From: Streptomyces ambofaciens ATCC 23877
GTDB taxonomy: Bacteria > Actinomycetota > Actinomycetes > Streptomycetales > Streptomycetaceae
DNA length: 64,000 nucleotides
Assembly: GCF_001267885.1 (NCBI RefSeq)
Contig: NZ_CP012382.1
Coordinates: 7,551,001-7,615,000 of the forward strand
Direction of reading: 5' to 3'
Made by a program: the position numbers and the translations under genes. Shown in pieces: positions 18,136 to 26,872 of the stretch. How positions within the stretch are numbered: the stretch's first letter is position 1; each line of letters starts with the position of its first letter. A model generated the notes under the pieces. That model saw only the letters and a program-made list of their open reading frames with translations. It made no database searches and was not told the DNA's origin.

Positions 18136-21100
18136 TCAGTCCAGCGGCTCGATCCGGATGTTGCGGAACCGGACCTTGTTCCCGTGGTCCTGCAGGCGGA
18201 TCGCCCCGGCGGCCGGCGTCTCGGCCCGGCCCGACGCGGTGGGGCCGTCGAGGGCGATGTCGTCGTGGACCTTCTTGCCGTTCCAGACCACCGTCACCCG
18301 GGCGTCGGCGGTCTTGGCGCCGTCCTCGTCGTAGCGGGCCGCGCGGAAGACGATGTCGTACGTCTGCCACGTCTCCGGGGCCGCGGCCGCGTTGATGTCG
18401 GGTGCCTTCTTCTGGTAGAAGGCGCCGGCCTCGTTGGTGGCCGGTGAGGTGTCCCCGTAGGAGTCGAGGATCTGCAGCTCGTAGCGGTCCTGGAGGAAGA
18501 TGCCGCTGTTGCCGCGGTCCTGCCCGGTCACGTCCGGGGGCAGCAGCGGGACGCGGAACTCCACGTGGAGCGCGAAGTCCCGGTAGGCGTCCTTGGTGCG
18601 GAGGTCGCCGCAGCAGACCTCCATCGACCGCTCCTCGGACAGGGGCCACGCGGTGCGCCGCCCGTCCGTGTGCTGCCACTGCTCCTGCGAGGCGGCCGTG
18701 CCGTCGAAGAGGGCGACGCGGGCGCCGTGCGGGTGCACGGTGATCAGGTCGAGGTTGACGTGGCCGGCGTCGCCCGCGTCGTACCGGTAGGAGACCGTGT
18801 TGTGGCCGGCACGCAGCCGCAGGCGCTCGGTCCGCGTGGACCAGGTGTCCCAGTCACCGGTGGAGGCGAGGTGTGTCTGGCGCACCTTCTTCCCGTTGGC
18901 GTACAGGGACAGGGACTTGGTGCCCTCGAACGGGTTCGGGCCGTTGGAGTAGCGCAGGTTGACGTCGTAGGTGCCCGACCTCGGGACCGTCACGTCGAAC
19001 GTGGTGGCGGCCTTGCCCTCGGTGGCGTACTGGTCGACGAAGCCGCTGCCGGAGTAGCCGACGTGGTCGGTGCCGATACCGGCCGTGCCCGTCAGACCTG
19101 CCTCCTCGGCCTCGTAGAGGGTGGCGGCGGGCGGCTGCTTGCCGGGCATCGCGTTCAGCGTGTACCAGGCCTCGGTGCTCCACAGGGACTCACCGGACGC
19201 GGAGGAGAAGGGGCGCGGGGAGCGCACGTGCACCACGCGGTCCGGCTTGAGGCCGTCCAGCCGCAGCCGGACGGTCCGGGCGTCCCGGGAGAGCGTCGCG
19301 GAGCGCACGGACAACTGCTCCTCGGCGATCTTCGGGCCGCCGTAGTCGGCGGTCGGGGTGTAGCGCCACTGTTCGGCCTCGTAGCGGGCGGCCAGTTCCG
19401 CGGCGGTCTCGGCGGACACCGGCTGGGTGTACGTCAGGTCGAAACCGCCCGGTACGGCCCGCATCCTCTGGATGTCGAAGGTGTCGCCGCCGTTGGGCGT
19501 GAGCTTCTGCAGGCCGAACTTGAGCTTGCCCTCCTGGCCCCAGTTTCCGTCGGCGCCCAGACCGCCGGCGTAGATCGCCCCGTCGGGGCCGACGCTGATC
19601 CGGTTGACGCCGGCCTCCAGGCCCTGGGTGTAGCGGAAGACGGCGCCCTGGTACTGGCCCTTGACCTTCTCCAGGTAGGCGCGTTGCAGGCCACCGTAGG
19701 TGACGTCGCCGATGAGCATCTGACCCGCGAACGTCCCCTTCTTCACGAGGAGCGGCGTGGAGGGTGAGTTGCCGATCTCGTTCTGCGGCAGCCACAGCAC
19801 CGGCTTCGTGACGGGGGAGTCCTCGAAGGGGCCGGCGGGCTCGGTGTAGTGGTTGAAGAAGCGGTCCTGCTCGACCTGGACGAGCTTGGAGGCGGGCAGC
19901 CACCCGCCCTGGTTGTCGGTGGCGAAGATGTCGCCGTCCGGACCCCAGCCGATGCCGTTGGGCGTGCGCAGTCCGCCCGCCACCGGACTGATCTTCCCGG
20001 TCTTCTTGCTGATCTTGTACGTCGTCCCGCGGCCGGGCGCGGGCTGCGGAGTGGTGGTGGCGCCGCCGAGGTCGATGGCGACGGAGAGGTTCACGTAGAA
20101 GTAGCCGTCGCGGTAGAGCAGGCCGAACGCGAACTCGTGGAAGTTGCCGCCGTAGGGCCAGGTGGCGACCGTGCGCAGTTCGTCGGCCACGTCGTCGCCG
20201 TTCCCGTCCACCAGCCGGGTCAGTTCGTGCTTCTGCGAGACGTACAGCGAACCGTCGACGTACTTGATGCCCATGGGCTCGCGCAGCCCGCTCGCCACCT
20301 TCTTGACGGTGACCTTGTCCCGGCTGGTCGCTCCGGTGACGTTGTCGAGCAGGTACACCTCTCCGGCAACGTTGTCGGTGCCGCCCCACGTGCTGATCGC
20401 GAGGCGTCCGTCGGGCAGCCAGTCCATGCCGCTGACCTGCGGCTCGAACCCGTCGGGGCGCAGGTCGGTGAGGGTGAGGTCCGGGCGTACCGACGTCAGC
20501 GGCAGCCCGTCGCCCGGGGTGTCCCGTCCGGCCTCGCACTCCTTGCGGCCGGGCGCCGTCACCCGGACGACTCCGGCGTCGGTGCTCAGCGCCTCGCGGG
20601 GTACGACGCTGAACTCGCTCTCGCCCGGCGGTTTCCAGGACAGCTGGAGTTGCTGTCCTCCGCCGCGGTCGAAGTGGTCGATGCGCAGCGGGTGCGTGCC
20701 TGCGGTGAGGTCGACCGCGCCGTCCTTCGGCTCCGCGCCGTGCAGTCCGTCGTGGTCGATCACCGTGGCCTGGTCGAGGGTCAGCCGTGAGCCGTCGTCG
20801 CTGGTGAGACGGAACACGTAGGTGCCGTCGCGCGGTGCGACCAGGTAACCGGAGGCCTGCGAGACGAAGTTGTCCGCGATGCCGCCGAAGTCCTCGGTGG
20901 TGGACCAGTCGACCGTCGGCATCAGTTCGTCGTGGTTGGGGGTCTGGCCCGCCTTGAGGGTGCACAGCTCGTTCAGGGGCGTCTGGACGTCGAACACGCG
21001 CAGCGTGACACCGGGCTCCTGCGGCGGGATGTCGTCCGGAGCGGCGGACGCCGGGGCGGCCAGGACGCCGCCGGTCGCGACGGCCGACGTCAGCAGGAGG

Positions 21101-21141
21101 GTGAGGTTTCTTCGAGCACGCGAGAACAGGCGTTGGGGCAT
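18136..21141 (-). CDS. Large secreted multidomain protein: PA14, propeller, CBM6-like, DUF1080
   Basis: 1001 residues; GGAGGACCA precedes the ATG. A signal peptide (about 1-33, PASAAPDD) is followed by a PA14-like carbohydrate-binding domain (about 45-195; GYLVAPRDGTYVFRLTSDDGSRL), a glucose/sorbosone dehydrogenase-like propeller (about 225-560; QVSGMDWLPDGRLAIS, GLREPMGIKYVDG, NGIGWGPDGDIFATDNQGG), a linker, a CBM6/35-like domain (about 680-805; TLYEAEEAGLTGTAG, YDVNLRYSNG) and a C-terminal DUF1080 (3-keto-disaccharide hydrolase-like) domain (about 815-1001; NSGIFLQDRYELQILDSYGD). It is probably an extracellular or wall-associated glycan-binding/processing enzyme. Which glycan is unknown. 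Confidence 0.87.
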   Translation of the reverse strand: MPQRLFSRARRNLTLLLTSAVATGGVLAAPASAAPDDIPPQEPGVTLRVFDVQTPLNELCTLKAGQTPNHDELMPTVDWSTTEDFGGIADNFVSQASGYLVAPRDGTYVFRLTSDDGSRLTLDQATVIDHDGLHGAEPKDGAVDLTAGTHPLRIDHFDRGGGQQLQLSWKPPGESEFSVVPREALSTDAGVVRVTAPGRKECEAGRDTPGDGLPLTSVRPDLTLTDLRPDGFEPQVSGMDWLPDGRLAISTWGGTDNVAGEVYLLDNVTGATSRDKVTVKKVASGLREPMGIKYVDGSLYVSQKHELTRLVDGNGDDVADELRTVATWPYGGNFHEFAFGLLYRDGYFYVNLSVAIDLGGATTTPQPAPGRGTTYKISKKTGKISPVAGGLRTPNGIGWGPDGDIFATDNQGGWLPASKLVQVEQDRFFNHYTEPAGPFEDSPVTKPVLWLPQNEIGNSPSTPLLVKKGTFAGQMLIGDVTYGGLQRAYLEKVKGQYQGAVFRYTQGLEAGVNRISVGPDGAIYAGGLGADGNWGQEGKLKFGLQKLTPNGGDTFDIQRMRAVPGGFDLTYTQPVSAETAAELAARYEAEQWRYTPTADYGGPKIAEEQLSVRSATLSRDARTVRLRLDGLKPDRVVHVRSPRPFSSASGESLWSTEAWYTLNAMPGKQPPAATLYEAEEAGLTGTAGIGTDHVGYSGSGFVDQYATEGKAATTFDVTVPRSGTYDVNLRYSNGPNPFEGTKSLSLYANGKKVRQTHLASTGDWDTWSTRTERLRLRAGHNTVSYRYDAGDAGHVNLDLITVHPHGARVALFDGTAASQEQWQHTDGRRTAWPLSEERSMEVCCGDLRTKDAYRDFALHVEFRVPLLPPDVTGQDRGNSGIFLQDRYELQILDSYGDTSPATNEAGAFYQKKAPDINAAAAPETWQTYDIVFRAARYDEDGAKTADARVTVVWNGKKVHDDIALDGPTASGRAETPAAGAIRLQDHGNKVRFRNIRIEPLD

Positions 21142-21374
21142 TGGTCCTCCGTGGCGTGGGGACCGGACCGTGCCGGACATCGCTCCGGTCTCGAGCGGAG
21201 TGGCTTCAGTTCCGCCGCCAAGGTAGGAGACTTCTGCTTGACATGTCCATACTTTGTCATCGATGTGTTCAAAGTTCTCGGCGCCCCCGGGCGTCGCGCA
21301 CGCCTGCGGGCACGCCGGCACGCCGGCATCCACCCCCGGGAGGGGGTGGCGAGGGGCGGGGTCCGGCTCGCCGG

Positions 21375-22793
21375 TCAGCGGCCCTTGCGGACCCGGGCCG
21401 CTGCCCGGGCCTCCGCGGCCTTGCGGGCCTCGGAGGTCTTGCGCGACTCCTTGGCCGGGCGTCCCGGCCGGGTGCCGAGGCCGCGGAAGGGAGCGTTGCC
21501 GCCGCTGGACTTCGGTGCGGTCGGCGGGCGCTTCGCGCCGGTGATGTCGGTCAGTCTCTGTTCGCCGGAGCGCACCGGGGTGATCGTCGGCCGGATTCCG
21601 GCCTCCGACATCATCCGGTTCACGTCGCGCCGCTGGTCGGGAGTGACCAGGGTGACCACGCGTCCGGACTGCCCGGCGCGTGCGGTGCGCCCGCCGCGGT
21701 GCAGGTAGTCCTTGGCGTCGGCCGGCGGGTCCACGTTGACGACGAGGTCGAGCGCGTCGACGTGGATGCCCCGCGCCGCGACGTTGGTCGCCACCAGCAC
21801 GGTGACCCCGCCGTCCACGAACTGGGCGAGCGTGTGGGTGCGTTGCGGCTGCGACTTGCCGCTGTGCAGGGCGGCGGCCCGCACGCCGCCGGCCCGGAGG
21901 TGACGGAGGAACCGGTCGACCCCGGCCTTGGTGTCCAGGAACATCAGCACCCGGCCGTCGCGCGCGGCGATCTCGGTCGCGACGGCGTGCTTGTCGGCCG
22001 GATGAACGGTCAGTACGTGGTGCTCCATCGTGGCGACCGAGCCGGAGACCGGGTCGACCGACGCGAGGACCGGGTCGTGCAGGTGACTGCGCACCAGCTG
22101 GTCGACGTCGCCGTCGAGGGTGGCCGAGAACAGCAGCCGCTGCCCGTCGCCCGGTACCTGGTCCAGGATGCCCGTGACCTGTGGCAGGAATCCCATGTCA
22201 CACATCTGGTCCGCCTCGTCCAGCACGGTGATGCGCACGCGGTCGAGGTGGCAGTCCCGGCGGGACACCAGGTCGGCCAGGCGCCCCGGTGTCGCGACGA
22301 CCACTTCCGCGCCGTTCCGCAGCTGTTCCGCCTGGCGGTTGATCGAGAGCCCACCGACCACCGTGGCGAGCCGCAGGTCCATCGTCCGCGCGTACGGCGC
22401 CAGCGCCTCGCTCACCTGCTGGGCGAGTTCCCGCGTCGACACCAGGACCAGGGCGAGGGGCCGCTTCGCGTCGGCCCGCCGCCCCGCGGTCCTGGCGAGC
22501 AGGGCGAGCCCGAAGGCCAGGGTCTTGCCGGAGCCGGTCCGCGCGCGGCCGAGGACGTCGCGGCCCGCGAGCGCGTCGGGCAGGGTGGCCGCCTGGATCG
22601 GGAAGGGGCGGGTCACTCCGAGGCCGGTCATCGCCTTCAGCAGGGCCGGCGGCAGTCCGAGGGAGTCGAACGACGCGACCGGCGGCGCGTCCGCGGGGGC
22701 GGGCCCGGGCGGCTGGAGCCGGTCCTGGGCGGCTGCCGCCCGCTGGGACGTGCCGCCCCGGGAGGCTTCTCGGGCGGACGGCTTCGCGTTCAT
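21375..22793 (-). CDS. DEAD-box ATP-dependent RNA helicase
   Basis: 472 residues with all helicase motifs: Q motif (FPIQAATLP), I (ARTGSGKT), Ia (STRELAQQ), Ib (TPGRL), II (DEAD in VLDEADQ), III (SAT), IV-V (VATNVAARGIHVDAL) and VI (HRGGRTARAG). A basic, low-complexity tail (about 430-472, RKTSEARKAAEARAAAR) is typical of RNA-binding extensions. It unwinds short RNA duplexes, often in cold adaptation or ribosome assembly. GGAAGG lies upstream of the ATG. A 13-bp hairpin sits between this gene and the hydrolase upstream. Confidence 0.95.
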   Translation of the reverse strand: MNAKPSAREASRGGTSQRAAAAQDRLQPPGPAPADAPPVASFDSLGLPPALLKAMTGLGVTRPFPIQAATLPDALAGRDVLGRARTGSGKTLAFGLALLARTAGRRADAKRPLALVLVSTRELAQQVSEALAPYARTMDLRLATVVGGLSINRQAEQLRNGAEVVVATPGRLADLVSRRDCHLDRVRITVLDEADQMCDMGFLPQVTGILDQVPGDGQRLLFSATLDGDVDQLVRSHLHDPVLASVDPVSGSVATMEHHVLTVHPADKHAVATEIAARDGRVLMFLDTKAGVDRFLRHLRAGGVRAAALHSGKSQPQRTHTLAQFVDGGVTVLVATNVAARGIHVDALDLVVNVDPPADAKDYLHRGGRTARAGQSGRVVTLVTPDQRRDVNRMMSEAGIRPTITPVRSGEQRLTDITGAKRPPTAPKSSGGNAPFRGLGTRPGRPAKESRKTSEARKAAEARAAARVRKGR

Positions 22794-22830
22794 GGGGGAC
22801 GACCTTCCTGATCAGGCGCCCGGAACGCGA

Positions 22831-22860
22831 CCGGGTCCGTACCCCTCGGTACGGACCCGG
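22831..22860. terminator. Hairpin between the hydrolase and the helicase genes
   Basis: Perfect 13-bp stem CCGGGTCCGTACC (22831-22843) / GGTACGGACCCGG (22848-22860) with loop CCTC, flanked by an outer AGGCGC/GCGCCT pair. It lies 81 nt after the hydrolase stop and 38 nt before the helicase start (both minus strand), so it is either the hydrolase terminator or a structured helicase leader. Confidence 0.75.
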
Positions 22861-22940
22861 GCGCCTCAAAGCGTGGGCCCCAGTTTACCAGCGGGCTCCC
22901 GGCGGCCGACGGCCCGCGCGGACCGCCGGCCGCCGGTGGC

Positions 22941-23900
22941 CTACTTGGACTCGATCCGTCCCAGCGGTTCGGCTCCCGCCGTCAGCTCGTCGCACGCCTC
23001 CTTCCAGGCGGGGTCCCCGGGGTGGAACTCGCCGCGCAGATAGGCCCAGGTGAGGCGCTGCACGGCGGCCACCCGGCCGGGGCTCTCGTCGGTGGTCTCG
23101 GCGACGTCGTAACCGGCGACCCCGCCCAGGCCGTGCTCCGCGCCGAAGAGGGTGAGCAGGGTCTTGGGGCCGGGGGAGAGGATGTACGGATCGGTGTGCC
23201 ACTGCGGTCCGCGGACCGTCAGGTGCGCGGAGGCGTCCTGGTCGCCGGCGACCACGAGGGTGGGTGTCGTCATCCGGGAGAAGTCGGTGGTGCGCAGGAA
23301 GGGCAGGTTCTGTGCGGCGTACTCGCTCAGGGCGTCGCCGCCGCGGCCGGGAGCGGCGAGCAGGACACCCGCCGTGATCCGGGGGTCGCTCAGGTCCGCC
23401 TCCGTTCCGTCGTCCGGGTCGGTGAGGCGGGCACCCAGCAGCAGGCTCGCGGTGTGTCCGCCCATCGAGTGACCGGCCACGGCGACCCTGCTGCCGTCCA
23501 GCCGCCCACGGAGCTGGGGGACGGCGGCCTCCAGCGCGTCCAGTCGGTCGAGGACGCGGGTCATGTCCTCGGCCCGTGAGCGCCAGTGGAGAGGCGCGCC
23601 GGGGGTGCCGGGGTGCAGATCCAGGGTCCGGGAGCTCAGGTGCGTGGGCTGGATCACGACGAAGCCGTGTGCCGCCCAGTAGTGGGCGAGGGGGGCGTAG
23701 CCGTTCAGCGAGGACAGGTGGTTCGAGGGGCCCTGGCCGTGCGAGAGCAGGATGATCGGCAGCTCGCCGCCGGTCACGGGTGCGGAGACCCGTACCTCGA
23801 GGTCCACCGCCCGGCCGGGGGAGGGCAGCACGACCGGACTGACCGAGAGGACGGGCGAGGGCGGGGCGCCGTTGCCGGCCGCGGAGATCGATGTACTCAT
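22941..23900 (-). CDS. Alpha/beta hydrolase (chlorophyllase/PAF-acetylhydrolase-like)
   Basis: 319 residues. The nucleophile elbow is AGHSMGGHT (Ser about residue 145), the oxyanion region LLSHGQGPSN, the acid probably Asp in VVAGDQDAS and the base His in FGAEHGLGG. No signal peptide. It resembles platelet-activating-factor acetylhydrolase/dienelactone-hydrolase-like enzymes annotated widely in Streptomyces; the ester substrate is unknown. Ribosome binding is weak. Expression is probably tightly repressed: its promoter (about 24019-24048) carries two operator copies. No adjacent regulator gene was found. Confidence 0.85.
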   Translation of the reverse strand: MSTSISAAGNGAPPSPVLSVSPVVLPSPGRAVDLEVRVSAPVTGGELPIILLSHGQGPSNHLSSLNGYAPLAHYWAAHGFVVIQPTHLSSRTLDLHPGTPGAPLHWRSRAEDMTRVLDRLDALEAAVPQLRGRLDGSRVAVAGHSMGGHTASLLLGARLTDPDDGTEADLSDPRITAGVLLAAPGRGGDALSEYAAQNLPFLRTTDFSRMTTPTLVVAGDQDASAHLTVRGPQWHTDPYILSPGPKTLLTLFGAEHGLGGVAGYDVAETTDESPGRVAAVQRLTWAYLRGEFHPGDPAWKEACDELTAGAEPLGRIESK

Positions 23901-24000
23901 GGCGTACGTCCGTTCGATGGACGCGTCGGCCGGTCCGAAATGGCCGACGGCGAAGGGGAAGGGTGCTCGGGAAGGACCGCGCCGGCCGACACGAAAGAAC

Positions 24001-24048
24001 CGGAACGCTGTCCCGGTTAATATACGGAACGCTGTCCCGCTTAGTCAA
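24001..24048 (-). promoter_or_regulatory. Promoter with two copies of an inverted-repeat operator
   Basis: Reading the minus strand: -35 TTGACT (24043-24048), 18-bp spacer, -10 TATATT (24019-24024). The operator CGGGACAGCGTTCCG occurs twice, at 24025-24039 (inside the spacer) and at 24001-24015 (just after the -10), 24 bp apart. Each is an inverted repeat CGGRAC-AGC-GTTCCG with one mismatch, as expected for a TetR-type dimer. It drives the alpha/beta hydrolase at 23900. Confidence 0.72.
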
Positions 24049-24157
24049 CGGTGACCGGCGCCCGGCCCCGCACGGCCGGTCGGCACCCTCGCCGTGACTC
24101 CCGCTCCGCCGTGACTCCCGCTCCGTTGTGACCCCGCTCCGTTGTGACCCCCCTCCG

Positions 24158-24583
24158 TCACTCCGCCGGCGACGGGGCGCCCTGGCGGGCCGCCTGGACG
24201 CGGCGGTGGCTCCAGAGGAGCAGGCCGAACAGGACGAAGCCGGAGATGATCAGACTCGCGCCGGTGCCCCATCCGGAGAACGGCAACCAGGGAAGGAGGC
24301 CCCACGCCAGGCCCGCGCCGACGAGGCACAGTCCCACCAGCACGGAGCCGGTCACACGCCAGCGCGAGGAGACGCTCTCCTCGGCCGCACGCATCGCCTG
24401 TCGGCGCACGGGGGCGACGAACCGGTCCAGGGCCGGGACGGCGCGCGCCAGCAGCACCACCCCGGCGAACACCAGCAGCAACCCCGGCCCGGGCAGCACC
24501 AGCAGGGCGATGCCGACCACCACGAGCACGGCGCCCAGGGAGCCCAGGGCGGCCCGCCGGATCGAATCGACACTGCGCCCCAT
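24158..24583 (-). CDS. Small PGPGW-motif transmembrane protein
   Basis: 141 residues from ATG with GGAAGGTGG 8 nt upstream. Hydrophobic segments at about residues 12-45 and 75-125, with LLVLPGPGLLLVFAGVVLLA giving the PGPG core of the PGPGW-type family (the W is replaced by LL here). The family occurs across actinobacteria with no known function. A basic cytoplasmic stretch (DRFVAPVRRQAMRAAE) separates the two membrane hairpins. Ends in a short basic tail. It is monocistronic and separated by 250 nt from the hydrolase. Confidence 0.75.
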   Translation of the reverse strand: MGRSVDSIRRAALGSLGAVLVVVGIALLVLPGPGLLLVFAGVVLLARAVPALDRFVAPVRRQAMRAAEESVSSRWRVTGSVLVGLCLVGAGLAWGLLPWLPFSGWGTGASLIISGFVLFGLLLWSHRRVQAARQGAPSPAE

Positions 24584-25299
24584 CTCGCGCCACCTTCCTG
24601 CAATCCGCAAGAATCACGGTTCCGTCGGCCTGCCCCACCTTAGGCAGGCATCGGAAAGCGGGCGATTCCACGCGGACCGCGGTGGGCGCCCGGCGCGGGA
24701 AGCGCAGGGACGGGGCCGCCGCAGGAGAAGGGGCAAGGCAGGGGGGGAGGGAGGGCGCCGTAGTGGTGGCCGCCGGGCAGTGGCCGGCCGTAGCCGGGTG
24801 CGGCGGCGAGGCGGACGGGGGACCGGAAGCCCACCGAAGCCCCGACGGCGCCCGGGTCCGCCTCCTCGGGGCCGTTGCCCAGGGCCGCGGACGGCGGAGA
24901 CGCCGGGGCCTGCGCGGACGGCGAGGGCGAGATCCTGGTGCCTCCGCAGCGGACGTCACGGCGAACGGGCTCGGCGTGCACGTCACGGCGGAGGACGGCT
25001 CCGTCACCTTCCGGACGGCGAACACCGTGAGGCGGCTGGGCGGTTCGGGCGGCGCCAGGTCGCCGAGCACGACCCGGTCGCGGCAGCGCGGCCTGCGCCG
25101 AGCGCCACCGAGGCCGGCGGGGAGGTGCCCGTCGCCGGAGTCGGTGCGGGATCTGCCGGAAGGCGCCGTCGGGCGGTGCGGCCACCGGCGGTCCACCCGC
25201 CGCCGTGCGCGGGAGACGGCCGGGCGTCCGATATTCGTTCCTCGGACGGTCGTCGGCATGACAAGCTGTGCTCCTGTTGTCCGAACCCAGGAGGTCACC
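24584..25299. other. 716-bp gap without a supportable gene
   Basis: Long open frames exist on both strands because of the GC content, but no start has a ribosome site and the translations are Pro/Arg/Ala-rich and low in complexity. One minus-strand frame (about 24640-25185) has a Pro-rich collagen-like stretch (PGYGRPLPGGHHYGALPPPL) and may be a pseudogene remnant. The right end must hold the promoter of the DUF5302 gene. Confidence 0.4.
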
Positions 25300-25539
25300 A
25301 TGGCTGCAGACGACTCAACGCAAGCAGGTTCGGAGTCGGCCGAGGCCGAGAGCCCCGCCCTGGCGCCCGACGAGGAGGGTCAGTACGACCTGAAGGGCAA
25401 GTTCCGGGAGGCCCTGGCGCGCAAGCGCAAGCAGGCGGAGGAGGCGGGGCGTGCCACGAACGTGGACTCCTCGAAGATCCGCGGCGCACACGGTCCGGCT
25501 TCCAGCCAGCGGTCCTTCCGACGGAAGAGCGGTGGCTGA
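25300..25539 (+). CDS. DUF5302 family small protein
   Basis: 79 residues; CAGGAGGTCACC immediately precedes the ATG, an ideal ribosome site. The layout is an acidic Ala/Ser/Glu-rich N-terminal half, then YDLKGKFREALARKR, a helix, and a conserved C-terminus SKIRGAHGPASSQRSFRRKSG. This pattern matches the short DUF5302 proteins that I recall from Streptomyces; no function is known. The basic tail suggests nucleic-acid or ribosome binding but this is only a guess. Longer upstream extensions of the frame lack ribosome sites. Confidence 0.85.
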   Translation: MAADDSTQAGSESAEAESPALAPDEEGQYDLKGKFREALARKRKQAEEAGRATNVDSSKIRGAHGPASSQRSFRRKSGG

Positions 25540-25552
25540 GTCCGGCACGTCC

Positions 25553-25589
25553 GTCCGGCGGTCGGCGTGACGCGTCCGATCCGCCGGAC
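25553..25589. terminator. Possible terminator between DUF5302 gene and cchA
   Basis: GTCCGGCGG (25553-25561) pairs with CCGCCGGAC (25581-25589) across a 19-nt loop, in the convergent gap between the two genes. The stem is perfect but the loop is long. Confidence 0.4.
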
Positions 25590-25691
25590 CTCACCCGCGG
25601 CGCGCCGTCCCGGCCCGGGTGACCAGGAGGCTCGACGAGGCCGACGTGTTCACGGCGGCACCCGGTACCGGTGCCGAGCCGTCCGGTCCGG

Positions 25692-26639
25692 TCAGGGGCG
25701 GCTGGTCAGATAGCCGCCCATGGAAGTGAAGTACTCCGCCGCGGACAACTCCCGTCCGTCCTCGGTCCGTACGCGGGTGACGGCCAGGCCGTGGTTGCGG
25801 CCGGTACGGGCGTCGGCCCCGGCCACGATCACCACGCCGTCGCCCTCGCGGTAGAAGATGCGGCCGGGCGTACCGCCGTAGCGGCCCTCGGAGACCACGG
25901 CGGCGAGCACCTCCAGCCGCCTGCCCCGGTGGAACGTGAAGGCGCTGGGGTACGGCTCGGACTGGGCGCGGACCAGGCGCTCCAGGTCCTCGGCCGGCCA
26001 GGTCCAGTCGATGCGGATGTCCTCGGCGGAGCGCTTGTGGAAGAAGCTCGCCAGGGACCGGTCCTGCTTGGTGAACTCGGTCTGCCCGGCGGCGATGAGG
26101 CCGAGGGCGCCGACGGTGACCGGGGCGATGAGGTCGACGGTCTTGTGGAAGAGGTCGGTGGCGGTGTCCGTCGGTCCGACCGGTACGGCCTCCTGCCGGA
26201 CGATGTCGCCGGCGTCCAGTTCGTCGTTCATCATGTGCGCGGTGACGCCCACTTCCCTCTCGCCGTTGATCAGGGCCCAGATCAGCGGCGAGAATCCGGC
26301 GTACTTCGGCAGCAGCGAGTCGTGCACGTTGAGCGTGCCGTGCCGGGGGAGACCGAAGATGCGCGGGGGGATCCACGTCCGCCAGTTGTTGGCCACGATG
26401 ATGTCCGGATCGGCCTCCTTGAGTCGCTCGAACAGCTCCTCGTCGTCCGGGCGGTTGCGGATCAGCACCGGGACGCCGTGCTCCTCGGCGAGGTCGGCGA
26501 CGGAGTCGCTCCAGATCTTCTCGTAGGCGTGTTCGCTCTTGGGATGCGTCACGACCAGCACCACGTCGTGCTCGGAGTCCAGGAGGGCTTGGAGGGTGCG
26601 GTGGCCCCAGGTCTGGTAACCGAACATGACGACCCGCAT
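25692..26639 (-). CDS. cchA: N5-hydroxyornithine formyltransferase (coelichelin biosynthesis)
   Basis: 315 residues from ATG with GAGGAGG 7-8 nt upstream. It belongs to the methionyl-tRNA formyltransferase fold: the N10-formyltetrahydrofolate site shows IIVANNWRTW, then the catalytic segment NVHDSLLPKYAGFSPLIWA with the His of HxSLLP, and the Asp in NDELDAGDI. In coelichelin synthesis it formylates N5-hydroxyornithine. The gene is divergent from cchB, and a 19-bp iron box (26676-26694) lies 37 nt before the start. Frame extension upstream to 26705 would cross the iron box and was rejected. Confidence 0.94.
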   Translation of the reverse strand: MRVVMFGYQTWGHRTLQALLDSEHDVVLVVTHPKSEHAYEKIWSDSVADLAEEHGVPVLIRNRPDDEELFERLKEADPDIIVANNWRTWIPPRIFGLPRHGTLNVHDSLLPKYAGFSPLIWALINGEREVGVTAHMMNDELDAGDIVRQEAVPVGPTDTATDLFHKTVDLIAPVTVGALGLIAAGQTEFTKQDRSLASFFHKRSAEDIRIDWTWPAEDLERLVRAQSEPYPSAFTFHRGRRLEVLAAVVSEGRYGGTPGRIFYREGDGVVIVAGADARTGRNHGLAVTRVRTEDGRELSAAEYFTSMGGYLTSRP

Positions 26640-26675
26640 GGGGTTCCTCCTCAGGGCAGGGAACGGCTCCGCAAG

Positions 26676-26694
26676 TAAAGCAAGGCTTGCCTTA
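26676..26694. promoter_or_regulatory. Iron box (DmdR/IdeR operator), cchA side
   Basis: TAAAGCAAGGCTTGCCTTA, an almost perfect inverted repeat (9-bp arms with one mismatch around a central G). Compared with the consensus TTAGGTTAGGCTCACCTAA it keeps the outer TAA/TTA and the central AGGC-like core. It sits 37-55 nt upstream of the cchA start on the minus strand. Confidence 0.8.
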
Positions 26695-26768
26695 GCCCAC
26701 AACACCCCGTCGAGCGCGCCCAGTTGAGCGGACCGACGTCGGTTCGCCCTATCGACAGCCTCACAGCA

Positions 26769-26787
26769 TTAGCTTAGGCTCACCTAA
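26769..26787. promoter_or_regulatory. Iron box (DmdR/IdeR operator), cchB side
   Basis: TTAGCTTAGGCTCACCTAA, one mismatch from the DmdR/IdeR consensus TTAGGTTAGGCTCACCTAA. It lies 85 nt upstream of cchB and overlaps the likely promoter, so iron-loaded repressor should block the import/biosynthesis operon. Confidence 0.92.
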
Positions 26788-26872
26788 GTTTCCGGCGGGG
26801 ACTCCGTCGGCACGTCCCGTTCCGGCCATCCCCCACGCCCGACAGGCGACTGTCCCGCACGATGGGAGTGAC

